Shown: positions 24,681-33,300, numbered from the stretch's first letter. The stretch: DNA of 37,157 bases from an uncultured bacterium (GCA_903829945.1 CAIKRV010000036.1:1-37157), one strand, 5' to 3'. The notes: generated by a model from the letters alone, not told the origin. Made by a program: numbers and translations.

Positions 24681-27305
24681 TTAATTTAATCTTGATAAGG
24701 CCTCTTCCAAAGCTTTTATTTTTGCTTCAGCATCTAAACGTTTTGCATTTTCTTTCTCTAAAATATCTGCTTTTGCATTTTGTACAAATCGTTCGTTACT
24801 TAGCTTCGCAACTACGGAATTGAGAAAGCCCTTGGTATATGCTAATTCTTTATTTATTTTTTCTTTTTCTTCTTCCACATTAATATCCGCTTGATGCGGA
24901 ATGTAATATTCATCCGTTTTTATCACCAATTGCTTGGCGCCTTCCATTGGCGATTTAATAAAATTAAAGGATGAAATATTGGCGAGCTTAATTATTTTAC
25001 TTTCCCATTGCAAATGCAAATTTTCATCTGTGGAAAGTATATTTAGTTCCAAAGCTTCTTTAGGAGATAAATTATTTTCGTTGCGGAAGCCTCTAATTTT
25101 ATTAATTAATTCAAATATTCTATCGGCATTGGCTAAGGTATTTTTATTTATTTCACCTGCTTTAGGATATTTTGAAATAATACAATATTCATTTTCTTTT
25201 CTATTGCGCAGTAAACTCCATATTTCTTCAGTTACGAATGGCATAAATGGATGTAAAACCTGCATTAATTTTTCAAAGAAAACAATGGTAGCATCATAGG
25301 TTTGGATGGAAATTCCGGCATCTCTTCCGGGTTTTACTAATTCCAGATACCAAGCGCAAAAATCATCCCAGATTAATTTATATATTGTACTTAGGATTTC
25401 TGAAATTTTAAAATCAGTATAATAGGTTTCAATTTCAGCGAGTACTTGATTTAATTTATTGTCAAACCACTGAATAGCTTGTGTATTATCTTCACCCTCC
25501 GCTGTAATTTTTCCTTGCTCTTGCCATCCTTTTACCAGGCGCATGGCATTCCAAATTTTATTGGAAAAATTTCGACCTTGTTCTACTAATTTTTCATCAT
25601 AAAGTAAGTCATTACCGGCAGGGGAACATATTAAGATTCCAAAGCGAACACTATCTGCACCATTCTTTTCAATCAGTTCGAGCATATCCGGTGAATTACC
25701 CAAAGATTTAGACATTTTTCTGCCTAATTTATCTCTTACTATTCCTGTAAAATATACATCATTAAACGGCTTTTGATTTTTATACTCGTATCCGGCAATA
25801 ATCATTCGTGCCACCCAAAAGAAAATAATTTCGGGGGCAGTTACCAATACATTGGTAGGATAATAGTAAGAAATATCTGCATTGCCCGGATGAGTTATGC
25901 CTTTAAATACTTCTTCCGGCCATAGCCATGATGAAAACCAAGTGTCTAATACATCTTCATCCTGGGTGATGTTTTTATTAGGAGCAGCAGGGAATTGTGT
26001 TTGAAATGCCTTCTGTGCTTCTTCTAAATTTTCTGCCACCACAATTTCTCCATTTTCATTGTACCATGCAGGGATTCTATGTCCCCACCATAATTGACGA
26101 GAAATACACCAGTCATGGATATCTTCCATCCAATGGCGATATAAATTTTTATATTTGGAAGGATGGAAAACAATATTATTTTTTTCAATAGCTTGCAAGG
26201 CGGGTTCCCCCAAATCCTTCATTTTTAAAAACCATTGATTGGATAATCTAGGTTCAATGACTACATCGGTACGTTCTGAATAACCAACATTATTTTTTAT
26301 ATCTTCAGTCTTAACTAAAAAACCTTTTTCCTCCAGTTCCGGAACAATTTTTTTGCGCACTGCAAATCGATCCAAACCGATAAATAATTGTGCGGCTTCA
26401 CTCATTGTCCCATCAGGGTTAAAAATATCAATGCTTTGCAATTGATGTTTTTTCCCTAATTCATAGTCATTTTTATCATGTGCCGGAGTAACTTTTAACG
26501 CTCCGGTTCCAAAATCTTTATCAACGTAGGTATCAGCAATAATTGTTACTTCTCTATTAATTAAAGGTACAATTGCTTTTTTACCGATTAATGAATAATA
26601 TCTTGGGTCATCAGGATGTACACATATAGCAGTATCTCCCAAAATAGTTTCAGGTCGGGTAGTAGCTATAGTGATATAATCCGAACTTCCTGCTATTGGA
26701 TATTGGATATAATACAGTTTGGAATTTACTTCTTTGAAATTTACTTCCTCATCCGATAAGGCTGTTTGGGCCTTGGGGTCCCAATTTACCATACGAGTGC
26801 CACGATAAATGAGCCCCTTTTTATGTAAATCAATAAATACTTTGATGACAGAATTATAATAATCTTCATCCATGGTAAAGGATACTCTGTCCCAATCGCA
26901 GGAAGCTCCAAGTTTTCTTAGTTGTTGAAGAATGATGCCACCATATTTTTCTTTCCATTCCCAAGCATATTCCAGAAATTGTTCTCTGCTCAAATCTCGT
27001 TTGGCAATGCCACGTTCACGGAGCATGGCTACAACTTTGGCTTCGGTGGCTATGGAGGCATGATCAGTACCGGGTACCCAACAAGCATTTTTGCCTTCCA
27101 TTCGAGCTTTTCGAATCAAAATATCCTGAATAGTATTATTTAATGCATGCCCCATATGCAGTACTCCGGTTACATTGGGTGGCGGAATAACTATGGTAAA
27201 TGGTTCACGATCATCTGGTTCAGAATGAAATATATTTTTATTTATCCATTCTGCATACCATTTATCTTCAATTTCGGATGGGGTATAAGTTTTAGCAATT
27301 TCCAT
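24681..27305 (-). CDS. valS: Valyl-tRNA synthetase
   Basis: An 874-residue class I aminoacyl-tRNA synthetase. The HIGH-type motif is in PPPNVTGVLHMGHALNNTIQ, and the KMSKS motif is in KLGRKMSKSLGNSPD. The editing domain lies between them (TTRPETILGDTAICVHPDD). The C-terminal tRNA-binding coiled coil is in the Lys/Glu-rich end. It is the first gene of a five-gene minus-strand operon with guaA, a binding-protein gene, an RsmB-like gene and pcm, and has a -7 box upstream. Confidence 0.98.
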   Translation of the reverse strand: MEIAKTYTPSEIEDKWYAEWINKNIFHSEPDDREPFTIVIPPPNVTGVLHMGHALNNTIQDILIRKARMEGKNACWVPGTDHASIATEAKVVAMLRERGIAKRDLSREQFLEYAWEWKEKYGGIILQQLRKLGASCDWDRVSFTMDEDYYNSVIKVFIDLHKKGLIYRGTRMVNWDPKAQTALSDEEVNFKEVNSKLYYIQYPIAGSSDYITIATTRPETILGDTAICVHPDDPRYYSLIGKKAIVPLINREVTIIADTYVDKDFGTGALKVTPAHDKNDYELGKKHQLQSIDIFNPDGTMSEAAQLFIGLDRFAVRKKIVPELEEKGFLVKTEDIKNNVGYSERTDVVIEPRLSNQWFLKMKDLGEPALQAIEKNNIVFHPSKYKNLYRHWMEDIHDWCISRQLWWGHRIPAWYNENGEIVVAENLEEAQKAFQTQFPAAPNKNITQDEDVLDTWFSSWLWPEEVFKGITHPGNADISYYYPTNVLVTAPEIIFFWVARMIIAGYEYKNQKPFNDVYFTGIVRDKLGRKMSKSLGNSPDMLELIEKNGADSVRFGILICSPAGNDLLYDEKLVEQGRNFSNKIWNAMRLVKGWQEQGKITAEGEDNTQAIQWFDNKLNQVLAEIETYYTDFKISEILSTIYKLIWDDFCAWYLELVKPGRDAGISIQTYDATIVFFEKLMQVLHPFMPFVTEEIWSLLRNRKENEYCIISKYPKAGEINKNTLANADRIFELINKIRGFRNENNLSPKEALELNILSTDENLHLQWESKIIKLANISSFNFIKSPMEGAKQLVIKTDEYYIPHQADINVEEEKEKINKELAYTKGFLNSVVAKLSNERFVQNAKADILEKENAKRLDAEAKIKALEEALSRLN

Positions 27306-27332
27306 TGCGAGTATTTGTCAGTATTTAAACTG

Positions 27333-27340
27333 CAAAGGTA
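27333..27340 (-). promoter_or_regulatory. -7 box of the valS operon
   Basis: TACCTTTG on the minus strand fits TAnnTTTG and ends 27 nt before the valS ATG. No clear TTG lies at the expected distance. Confidence 0.45.
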
Positions 27341-27358
27341 GGAAATTTAGGACATAGT

Positions 27359-27841
27359 CTATAAGGAATTTATATACTCCATATCATATCTATCCAAGCC
27401 TTCGCCATAGCCGTCAGGGTAGAAATTTGTTATTTGAAATCCTTTCTTCTCGAAAAATGGGTAGGTAAACTGACTAGTACCTAGGGTTATCTTTGCTTCG
27501 GGGTAGAGGGTTTTGATATTTTCCAATCTATAATTGGTTAATAAGGTACCTAAGCCTTTGTTATGAAATGAGTTGAGTATCATGCCCCAAGCAAATTGCA
27601 CCTGATTCGCATCTTTTATTTTATAAAATCCCCCGCAGCCAAAGATTTTGTTTTTTTCTTCAGCTACAAAATAATAATCCGCTTCAGATTGTATCGGATT
27701 GAATATGACATGTTGACTTCGAGCTTCCAAGTATTTATTAAAAAAGTTCAACTCTTTTTCATCAAAATATTTAGGGCAATTGCTTGAAAATATATCTATA
27801 CAGCCTTGAAAATCAGTTTTTTGGAAGTTGCGTATGCGCAT
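27359..27841 (-). CDS. GNAT family N-acetyltransferase
   Basis: A 160-residue protein from the ATG at 27841 (MRIRNFQKTDFQGCIDIFSSN). The open frame continues 54 codons further upstream, but that part would overlap the divergent lipoprotein gene and does not look like GNAT sequence. The acetyl-CoA region is around FAWGMILNSFHNKGLGTLLTNYRL (a Q/RxxGxG/A-like loop, here HNKGLGT). Then come ITLGTSQFTYPFFEKKGF and the C-terminal YDMEYINSL, as in family members. The substrate is unknown. Confidence 0.88.
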   Translation of the reverse strand: MRIRNFQKTDFQGCIDIFSSNCPKYFDEKELNFFNKYLEARSQHVIFNPIQSEADYYFVAEEKNKIFGCGGFYKIKDANQVQFAWGMILNSFHNKGLGTLLTNYRLENIKTLYPEAKITLGTSQFTYPFFEKKGFQITNFYPDGYGEGLDRYDMEYINSL

Positions 27842-27921
27842 GTTGTTAGTTTTGATTGAATGCAATATAAGGATTTTATGACAAATTGTACTAACATGGT
27901 CTTTTATTGTTGGTACTTTTA

Positions 27922-27929
27922 TATCTTTG
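27922..27929 (+). promoter_or_regulatory. -7 box of the small lipoprotein gene
   Basis: TATCTTTG fits TAnnTTTG and ends 28 nt before the ATG at 27958. This supports the ATG over the TTG at 27907, which lies upstream of the box. Confidence 0.5.
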
Positions 27930-27957
27930 CCAAAAAAGTCCTTTGTTGCCAATAAAG

Positions 27958-28338
27958 ATGAAGCGCATCTTCTTATTCTGCCATTTAGCCTTAATTGTTT
28001 CATCTTGTAATGGACCTCAGAAGGTTGAAATTGTTAATAAAACCAATCAAACCATTCGGGTGACTTTATTTAAGAAGGGCGTTTTTATTACCTCCATACC
28101 TTATGATTCTTCTTTTTTAGAAAATAATTTGGAATGTAGAATGACCAAAGTTGGTGCCGGTGAAAGTCTTAGTTTATACCGAGGTTTAGCAGGAGATTCT
28201 ACTTTTAATATAAATAAATTAAATTTTGAGAAAATTCAAATTGAAAGTTCTCAAGGGCATATAACAGCCACTCGAGTTATGATTCCTTCCTTGTTTTGTA
28301 AACACAAGCAGGAGTATATTCTGGAAATAAAACAATAA
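27958..28338 (+). CDS. Small lipoprotein of unknown function
   Basis: A 126-residue protein from the ATG at 27958 (MKRIFLFCHLALIVSSCNGP), with a lipobox IVSSC and lipidated Cys17. The mature part is short and strand-rich (KVEIVNKTNQTIRVTLFKKG; GAGESLSLYRGL; YILEIKQ), which suggests a small beta-sandwich. No known family is recognised. The TTG at 27907 is not used because the -7 box lies downstream of it. A weak hairpin (GGACT/AGTCC) followed by T residues lies after the stop near 28340-28365. Confidence 0.8.
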   Translation: MKRIFLFCHLALIVSSCNGPQKVEIVNKTNQTIRVTLFKKGVFITSIPYDSSFLENNLECRMTKVGAGESLSLYRGLAGDSTFNINKLNFEKIQIESSQGHITATRVMIPSLFCKHKQEYILEIKQ

Positions 28339-28386
28339 GGACTATTATTCTTAAGTCCGGTTTTTAATTTTTAATCATGGAAAGGA

Positions 28387-29226
28387 ATGGAAATACTTAG
28401 AAATATAATTATTGATGGTAGTGCAGATAAACCAATTTTACTGGATGCATTTTATCTTTCAAATGGTAAAGCGAAGGATATTATTATCTTTTCTCATGGA
28501 TTTAAAGGCTTCAAAGATTGGGGCGCCTTTAATCAGATGGCTGAATTTTTTGCCAAAGAAGGTTTTGTATTTATAAAATTTAATTATTCTTACAATGGAA
28601 CTACTCCGGAACACCCGGATCAGTTTGTAGATTTGGAAGCATTTGGGAATAATAATTATTCCATAGAACTAAATGATTTAGGCCTGGTCATAGACCATAT
28701 TATTAGTGGTTCAATTGTTCCTTCCGCAGAATTAAACATTAATCATATATATTTAATGGGCCACAGCAGGGGAGGTGGACTTTCAATTATTAAGGCTTAT
28801 GAGGATTCAAGAATCAGTAAACTGCTGACCTGGGCAGCAGTAAATGCCTTAGATTGGGGATGGAAACCGGAAATTTTAGCTTCATGGCGCGCGGATGGTG
28901 TTCGATTTACAGAAAACAAACGTACCCGTCAGAAAATGCCTTTATACTATCAATTGGCTGAAAATTTTCTTGCAAATAAAGACCGATTAAATATTGAAAA
29001 TGCCGTTAAACATATGAAAATTCCTTTTATGGTTATTCATGGAACTGATGATGAAATTCCGGTGAATATGGCCATTACTATGAAAGGCTGGAATACTAAT
29101 ATTAGCATGGAATTAATACCCGGAGCAGATCATGTTTTTGGCGCCAGACATCCATTTATGGATGCGGAGCTTCCCAAAGATTTGAACATTGCCCTTGCTT
29201 ATTCTTTAGCCTTTTTTAAAGCTTAA
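28387..29226 (+). CDS. Alpha/beta hydrolase
   Basis: A 279-residue cytoplasmic alpha/beta-hydrolase of the dienelactone-hydrolase/peptidase S9-like type. The oxyanion region is IIIFSHGFKGFKDWG. The nucleophile elbow is YLMGHSRGGG with Ser127. The acid is in VIHGTDDEIPVNMA, and the histidine is in IPGADHVFGARHPF. The catalytic triad is complete. There is no signal peptide. An AAAGGA sequence precedes the ATG. The substrate cannot be inferred. The gene stands alone between the small lipoprotein gene and the polyprenyl synthase gene. Confidence 0.9.
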   Translation: MEILRNIIIDGSADKPILLDAFYLSNGKAKDIIIFSHGFKGFKDWGAFNQMAEFFAKEGFVFIKFNYSYNGTTPEHPDQFVDLEAFGNNNYSIELNDLGLVIDHIISGSIVPSAELNINHIYLMGHSRGGGLSIIKAYEDSRISKLLTWAAVNALDWGWKPEILASWRADGVRFTENKRTRQKMPLYYQLAENFLANKDRLNIENAVKHMKIPFMVIHGTDDEIPVNMAITMKGWNTNISMELIPGADHVFGARHPFMDAELPKDLNIALAYSLAFFKA

Positions 29227-29354
29227 ATATAATAGCATATTGTTTTTAACAAGTAATATTCTTAGTTCTTTTCCTTCAAAATTTCATAAAATAAAGCTCT
29301 TTTGAAATGATAATTTAAATCATATCTATCAGATAGTAAGATTATTACAAATTA

Positions 29355-29375
29355 TTAGTTAAAATTTTTAACTAA
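29355..29375. repeat. Perfect AT-rich palindrome
   Basis: Arms TTAGTTAAAA (29355-29364) and TTTTAACTAA (29366-29375) are a perfect 10-bp inverted repeat around a single T. No U-run follows, so it does not look like a terminator. It lies about 48 bp upstream of the polyprenyl synthase promoter, in the 233-bp gap 29227-29459. Confidence 0.6.
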
Positions 29376-29402
29376 ACTTAATATTTATCTTTTTTCATAG
29401 AC

Positions 29403-29425
29403 CAAGGCAAATTAGGATTGCCTTG
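29403..29425. promoter_or_regulatory. Inverted repeat overlapping the -33 element
   Basis: Arms CAAGGCAA (29403-29410) and TTGCCTTG (29418-29425) pair perfectly around a 7-nt loop. The right arm ends in the TTG that serves as -33 of the next promoter, so this is a candidate operator. It lacks a U-run and so is a poor terminator. Confidence 0.5.
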
Positions 29426-29452
29426 ATTCAAATACCTTTTTATGTAACTTTG
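29423..29452 (+). promoter_or_regulatory. Promoter of the polyprenyl synthase gene, near-leaderless
   Basis: TTG (29423-29425), a 19-nt spacer and TAACTTTG (29445-29452) match the consensus exactly. The ATG is only 7 nt beyond the -7 box, so the transcript has essentially no leader. Confidence 0.75.
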
Positions 29453-29459
29453 CCGTCAA

Positions 29460-30434
29460 ATGTCCATAGGTCTCGAGCAAATTAAAGCTCCAATCAGCAA
29501 TGAAATGCGCGAATTTGAAACCAAGTTCCGTGATGCCATGCGCACCAAAGTTGGCTTGCTGGATAGGATAATGACCTATATCGTAAAACGCAAGGGCAAA
29601 CAAATTCGTCCTATGTTGGTTTTTTTATCTGCGGGGGTATGTGGTCCCATTTCTGATAAAACTTTTCGTGGTGCAACGCTGGTGGAATTATTACATACCG
29701 CAACTTTAATACATGATGATGTGGTAGATGAATCCTTACAACGGAGGTCATTATTTTCCATCAATGCTTTATGGAAAAATAAAATTGCAGTTTTGGTCGG
29801 AGATTATTTATTGGCCAGAGGTTTGTTACTTTCTGTGGATAATGAAGATTTTGACTTATTGAAAATTTCTTCCACCGCTGTAAGGTTGATGAGTGAGGGG
29901 GAGCTTTTGCAGCTTGAAAAAAGCAGAATGATGAATTTTAGAGAAGATGTTTATTTTGATATTATCAGAATGAAAACGGCTTCCCTAATTGCAAGTTGTT
30001 GTGCTATGGGTGCACAATCCATCCACGCAGGCATAGAGCAGGTAGAAAAATTGCGTCTTTTTGGTGAAAAGGTGGGCATTGCTTTTCAAATAAAAGATGA
30101 TTTATTTGATTATGAAGAATCCGGAACCGGTAAGCCGGGCGGCTTGGATATTAAGGAGAAAAAACTAACGCTTCCGATTATTTATGCATTAAATAATTGT
30201 TCGGATGCCAAGCGGAAAAGTATCCTTAAATTAATAAACAATTTCAAGAATGAAAAATCTCAATTACAGGAATTGTTTAAATTTATTGATGAGCATGGTG
30301 GCATAAAATATGCACAAAGTAAAATGGCAAGTTATCAACAAGAAGCTTTTGATTTGCTTGATACTTTCCCTGAATCTACCTATCGTAATTCATTGCGAGA
30401 TTTAGTACTTTATACCACCAGTCGAAATTATTAA
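29460..30434 (+). CDS. Polyprenyl diphosphate synthase (trans-isoprenyl, octaprenyl-type)
   Basis: A 324-residue all-helical prenyltransferase that extends an allylic diphosphate with isopentenyl diphosphate. The first Asp-rich motif is HDDVVD (Asp86-Asp90, followed by RR), and the second is QIKDDLFDYE. KRKGKQIRPMLVFLSAG is the conserved N-terminal substrate region. The size and motif spacing fit long-chain synthases (octaprenyl/solanesyl), which in Bacteroidota supply the menaquinone side chain. The start at 29460 agrees with the family N-terminus and with the promoter directly in front. Confidence 0.95.
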   Translation: MSIGLEQIKAPISNEMREFETKFRDAMRTKVGLLDRIMTYIVKRKGKQIRPMLVFLSAGVCGPISDKTFRGATLVELLHTATLIHDDVVDESLQRRSLFSINALWKNKIAVLVGDYLLARGLLLSVDNEDFDLLKISSTAVRLMSEGELLQLEKSRMMNFREDVYFDIIRMKTASLIASCCAMGAQSIHAGIEQVEKLRLFGEKVGIAFQIKDDLFDYEESGTGKPGGLDIKEKKLTLPIIYALNNCSDAKRKSILKLINNFKNEKSQLQELFKFIDEHGGIKYAQSKMASYQQEAFDLLDTFPESTYRNSLRDLVLYTTSRNY

Positions 30435-30443
30435 TATTTTTAG

Positions 30444-30451
30444 TATCTTTG
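30444..30451 (+). promoter_or_regulatory. -7 box of the radical SAM gene
   Basis: TATCTTTG fits TAnnTTTG. The ATG at 30459 is only 7 nt downstream, so this again predicts a leaderless or near-leaderless mRNA. No clear -33 TTG is seen. Confidence 0.5.
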
Positions 30452-30458
30452 GTTGGAT

Positions 30459-31538
30459 ATGGATTCAAAACATAATCCTGAAAAAACTTTTTTACAAGGT
30501 CGCGGCGCACAATTTCATGCGCCTAATCGTTTTGAAAAACAAATCAGCAGTTACGAAAACATAGATTTTTTGGATGAACCTTGGATGGATGATACCCGTA
30601 CTGAGTTTTTTATTGAACATTCAAAAAAAATAATTAATAAAGTTAGCAGTCCGGATATACCGGCAGCATATTCTATTAATCCTTATCAAGGTTGTGAGCA
30701 TGGCTGTATTTATTGCTATGCTAGAAATACACATGAATATTGGGGCTTTGATGCAGGTTTGGATTTTGAGCAAAAAATAATGATTAAGGAAAATGCTCCC
30801 GAATTATTTAAAAAAGCCTTGCAGCATCCAAATTATCGTCCTGACGGCATCATGTTTTCAGGGAATACTGATTGTTATCAACCCATAGAACGTAAAAAGA
30901 AAATTACCCGTCAATTATTAGAAATATTTTTCGATTACCGTCATCCTGTTGGCATCATTACTAAGAATGCTCTAATTTTAAGAGATAAGGAATTATTACA
31001 GGAAATGGCTCAATTAAATTTAGTGTCGGTTAATATTTCATTAACTACTTTAAATGAAAAAACTCGAAGGGCCATGGAGCCGCGTACTGCAACTTCAATG
31101 CAGCGGCTTAAAGTTATTGAAGCATTATCTAATTTGGGTATCCCTGTCAATATAATGGCTGCACCCATTATTCCTTCTATCAATGATCATGAAATCCCGG
31201 CCTTATTAAAATCTGCCGCCGATGCAGGTGCATTGTCTGCCGGATATACTATTGTAAGGCTCAATGGAGCGGTCTCAGCCATTTTTGAGGACTGGGTAAG
31301 CAAAGTATTCCCCAATAGTGCTACAAAGGTTTTAAACCAAATTTCTGAATGTCATGGCGGGCAATTAAATGATTCTCGTTTTAGGACGCGTATGCATGGT
31401 GAAGGGCCCATTGCCATTAGCATTTCGAATTTATTTAAAATGGCGAAACTTCGATATTTTAAAGGACGATCGATGCCAAAATTGGATTATTCATTATTTA
31501 GACGTCCGGGGCCGACTCAATTAAATTTGTTTAAATAA
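30459..31538 (+). CDS. PA0069 family (SplB-like) radical SAM protein
   Basis: A 359-residue protein from ATG 30459 (MDSKHNPEKTFLQGRGAQFH); a TTG two codons upstream is less likely. The radical SAM cluster motif is CEHGCIYCYAR (CxxxCxxC), and GIMFSGNTDCYQPIE and LNLVSVNISLTTLN carry SAM- and barrel-associated segments. This is the group annotated 'PA0069 family', related to spore photoproduct lyase-like and DNA-repair-type radical SAM enzymes; its reaction is not established. The C-terminus ends PTQLNLFK, which matches the bacterial sliding-clamp-binding motif QLxLF. It starts 24 nt after the polyprenyl synthase gene and converges with the secreted-protein gene. Confidence 0.92.
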   Translation: MDSKHNPEKTFLQGRGAQFHAPNRFEKQISSYENIDFLDEPWMDDTRTEFFIEHSKKIINKVSSPDIPAAYSINPYQGCEHGCIYCYARNTHEYWGFDAGLDFEQKIMIKENAPELFKKALQHPNYRPDGIMFSGNTDCYQPIERKKKITRQLLEIFFDYRHPVGIITKNALILRDKELLQEMAQLNLVSVNISLTTLNEKTRRAMEPRTATSMQRLKVIEALSNLGIPVNIMAAPIIPSINDHEIPALLKSAADAGALSAGYTIVRLNGAVSAIFEDWVSKVFPNSATKVLNQISECHGGQLNDSRFRTRMHGEGPIAISISNLFKMAKLRYFKGRSMPKLDYSLFRRPGPTQLNLFK

Positions 31539-31540
31539 AA

Positions 31541-31563
31541 AGTGCCGGAATATTCCCGGCACT
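31541..31563 (-). terminator. Intrinsic terminator of the secreted-protein gene
   Basis: Arms AGTGCCGG (31541-31548) and CCGGCACT (31556-31563) form an 8-bp stem with a 7-nt loop. On the minus strand the stem is followed by a U-rich run (TTTTTATTTAA). It lies in the 57-bp gap between convergent genes and may also stop plus-strand transcripts. Confidence 0.85.
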
Positions 31564-31595
31564 CTTCTGCGAATATATAATAAGTTAAATAATGG

Positions 31596-33230
31596 TTACG
31601 GAATAACAACCTTTGCCAGCCATAGTTTTTTAAACTTACTGTCATGACCTATATAGTTGAGGACTTTTTCTTTACTGTCATAAAAACCTACAAAATGCTT
31701 ATTTAGAAAATATTTTTGATCCCCTAATACTTTACATTCACTTACACTGGTATTTGAAAGATTTATTTTCCCTACGCGAGGAAAATACTTTGCATAAAAA
31801 GTTGGATTTCCATAATAGGCATCGAAAAAGCTTTCATATCCTTTGTCGCCTTTTACTTCCAAAATTTCCCAATACAAGCCTCCATCTGCCGCAGGATAAA
31901 AATTTTGTTTTAATGGGAATATTTCACTTTTCTTATCCGTATTGGTTCGCTCTACACCATACTGTGCTTTTAAACTTCCAGTCTTATCAAATTGAAAACA
32001 TACGATATCTTCATAGCTTTTAACAGGATTGCCAATGCCCATGGATACAGTGCTGCTAAGCTGTCCGGCAATAATAAAATCTTCATTCGGGCTGACATAA
32101 AAACGTTCAATATAAAATTTCTTCCCTTTATAAGGATCTGCTCCTTTATCTTTCGGCGAAGTTTTAAATTTACTTTTAAATTCGCTAATTGGAACATTAG
32201 AAGCAAAAACTAATTGATTTCCTGTAAATTTTAAAATATGAAAATTATCCATCTTTTGTTTGGATGATTTTTGCCAGCGCATATCTAATTTATTATTACC
32301 ATCCTTGAAACAAGGATTTTCAATAGGAGCATATTCGTCAAATTCAGAATCATAAGGCCCTTTTGATTTTACGGAACTGCCGCATAGGTAAACATTGCCA
32401 TCCTGATCAAAGGAAGAAGTAATAATCATGGCCGGTGCCGGACTGTTAAACTCAACTTTGTTTTTCAGTTCCCCGCTGATGCTGTACTGGAAATAAATAT
32501 ATTTACTATAATCAGAAGCTCCTTTTTTAGGTGCAAAAACTAAAACAACATCATCATTTTTTAGCTGGTCGGAATAAACTAGGGTATATGCACCATTTAA
32601 TTCCACCGGTTTTTCTTCGATCATTAAACGAACATCAAAAAATACCAAAACAAATTTATCCGCTTGACCTTTCTCTTTGGATTCAACCTTAGCTAAGGTA
32701 AATACTTTTGTATTTTTTTCATCAGACGGTAAATAACTGGCATAACCATAGTATACTTTTCCGTCGTCATTTCGTGCTTTTATGGTTTCTCTGGATATAG
32801 TTTTTTTAGTAATATATTTTTGTTTTTCATGGCTCCAGGTTCTCAAACGAACGGTTTTGTTTAGTTTGAGTTTCATACTTAATATATCAAAGGAAGTACA
32901 GCCTCCCACAGTAGTAAAATATACCGTTTGCTCATAATCTTCATGAGATTCTTTTGGCATACTTATATCTTTATCTTCTAATAATTTAAGGTTTTTATCA
33001 AAGCTATATTCTTCATATTGTACCTCATCACTTTTTTTGTCCAACTTCATTTTATAAAAGACATTTATATTGCCATTGGCTTCTTTATTTACATCATAAA
33101 GATAACCTTTAACCGCTTTTTTGGATAGCTCCTGCACTGCTTCTTGTACATCTTGGGCAATTATTAAATTACAACTGAAAATTGCTCCCACTAAGATGGA
33201 GCCTAATTTGAATTTCATCATGTTTTGCAT
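31596..33230 (-). CDS. Exported protein of unknown function, 544 residues
   Basis: A signal peptide (MMKFKLGSILVGAIFSCNLIIAQ) is followed by about 520 residues rich in Lys, Asp, Tyr and short strands. Patterns such as YKMKLDKKSDEVQYEEYSFD, TSSFDQDGNVYLCGSS and VSPNEDFIIAGQLS recall six- or seven-bladed propeller-like 'signal, then DGNVYLCG' repeats, but I cannot assign a fold. No enzyme motif and no type IX C-terminal domain are apparent. Start codons at 33230, 33221 and 33218 are all possible; the last gives the best signal peptide. The gene lies downstream of, and on the same strand as, the two-component system. It has its own candidate promoter and terminator, so it may be a target of that system. 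Confidence 0.8.
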   Translation of the reverse strand: MQNMMKFKLGSILVGAIFSCNLIIAQDVQEAVQELSKKAVKGYLYDVNKEANGNINVFYKMKLDKKSDEVQYEEYSFDKNLKLLEDKDISMPKESHEDYEQTVYFTTVGGCTSFDILSMKLKLNKTVRLRTWSHEKQKYITKKTISRETIKARNDDGKVYYGYASYLPSDEKNTKVFTLAKVESKEKGQADKFVLVFFDVRLMIEEKPVELNGAYTLVYSDQLKNDDVVLVFAPKKGASDYSKYIYFQYSISGELKNKVEFNSPAPAMIITSSFDQDGNVYLCGSSVKSKGPYDSEFDEYAPIENPCFKDGNNKLDMRWQKSSKQKMDNFHILKFTGNQLVFASNVPISEFKSKFKTSPKDKGADPYKGKKFYIERFYVSPNEDFIIAGQLSSTVSMGIGNPVKSYEDIVCFQFDKTGSLKAQYGVERTNTDKKSEIFPLKQNFYPAADGGLYWEILEVKGDKGYESFFDAYYGNPTFYAKYFPRVGKINLSNTSVSECKVLGDQKYFLNKHFVGFYDSKEKVLNYIGHDSKFKKLWLAKVVIP

Positions 33231-33300
33231 TGGTTTTAAAAATGTTTTTTACTCAGGCATAGTAAAATGCGCTTCGCATTATTTATTTAAATGATCCTTG

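Noticed and set aside
27842-28003. N-terminal extension of the GNAT acetyltransferase
   Set aside because: It overlaps the start of the divergent lipoprotein gene, contains no GNAT-like sequence, and the ATG at 27841 gives the normal family N-terminus.
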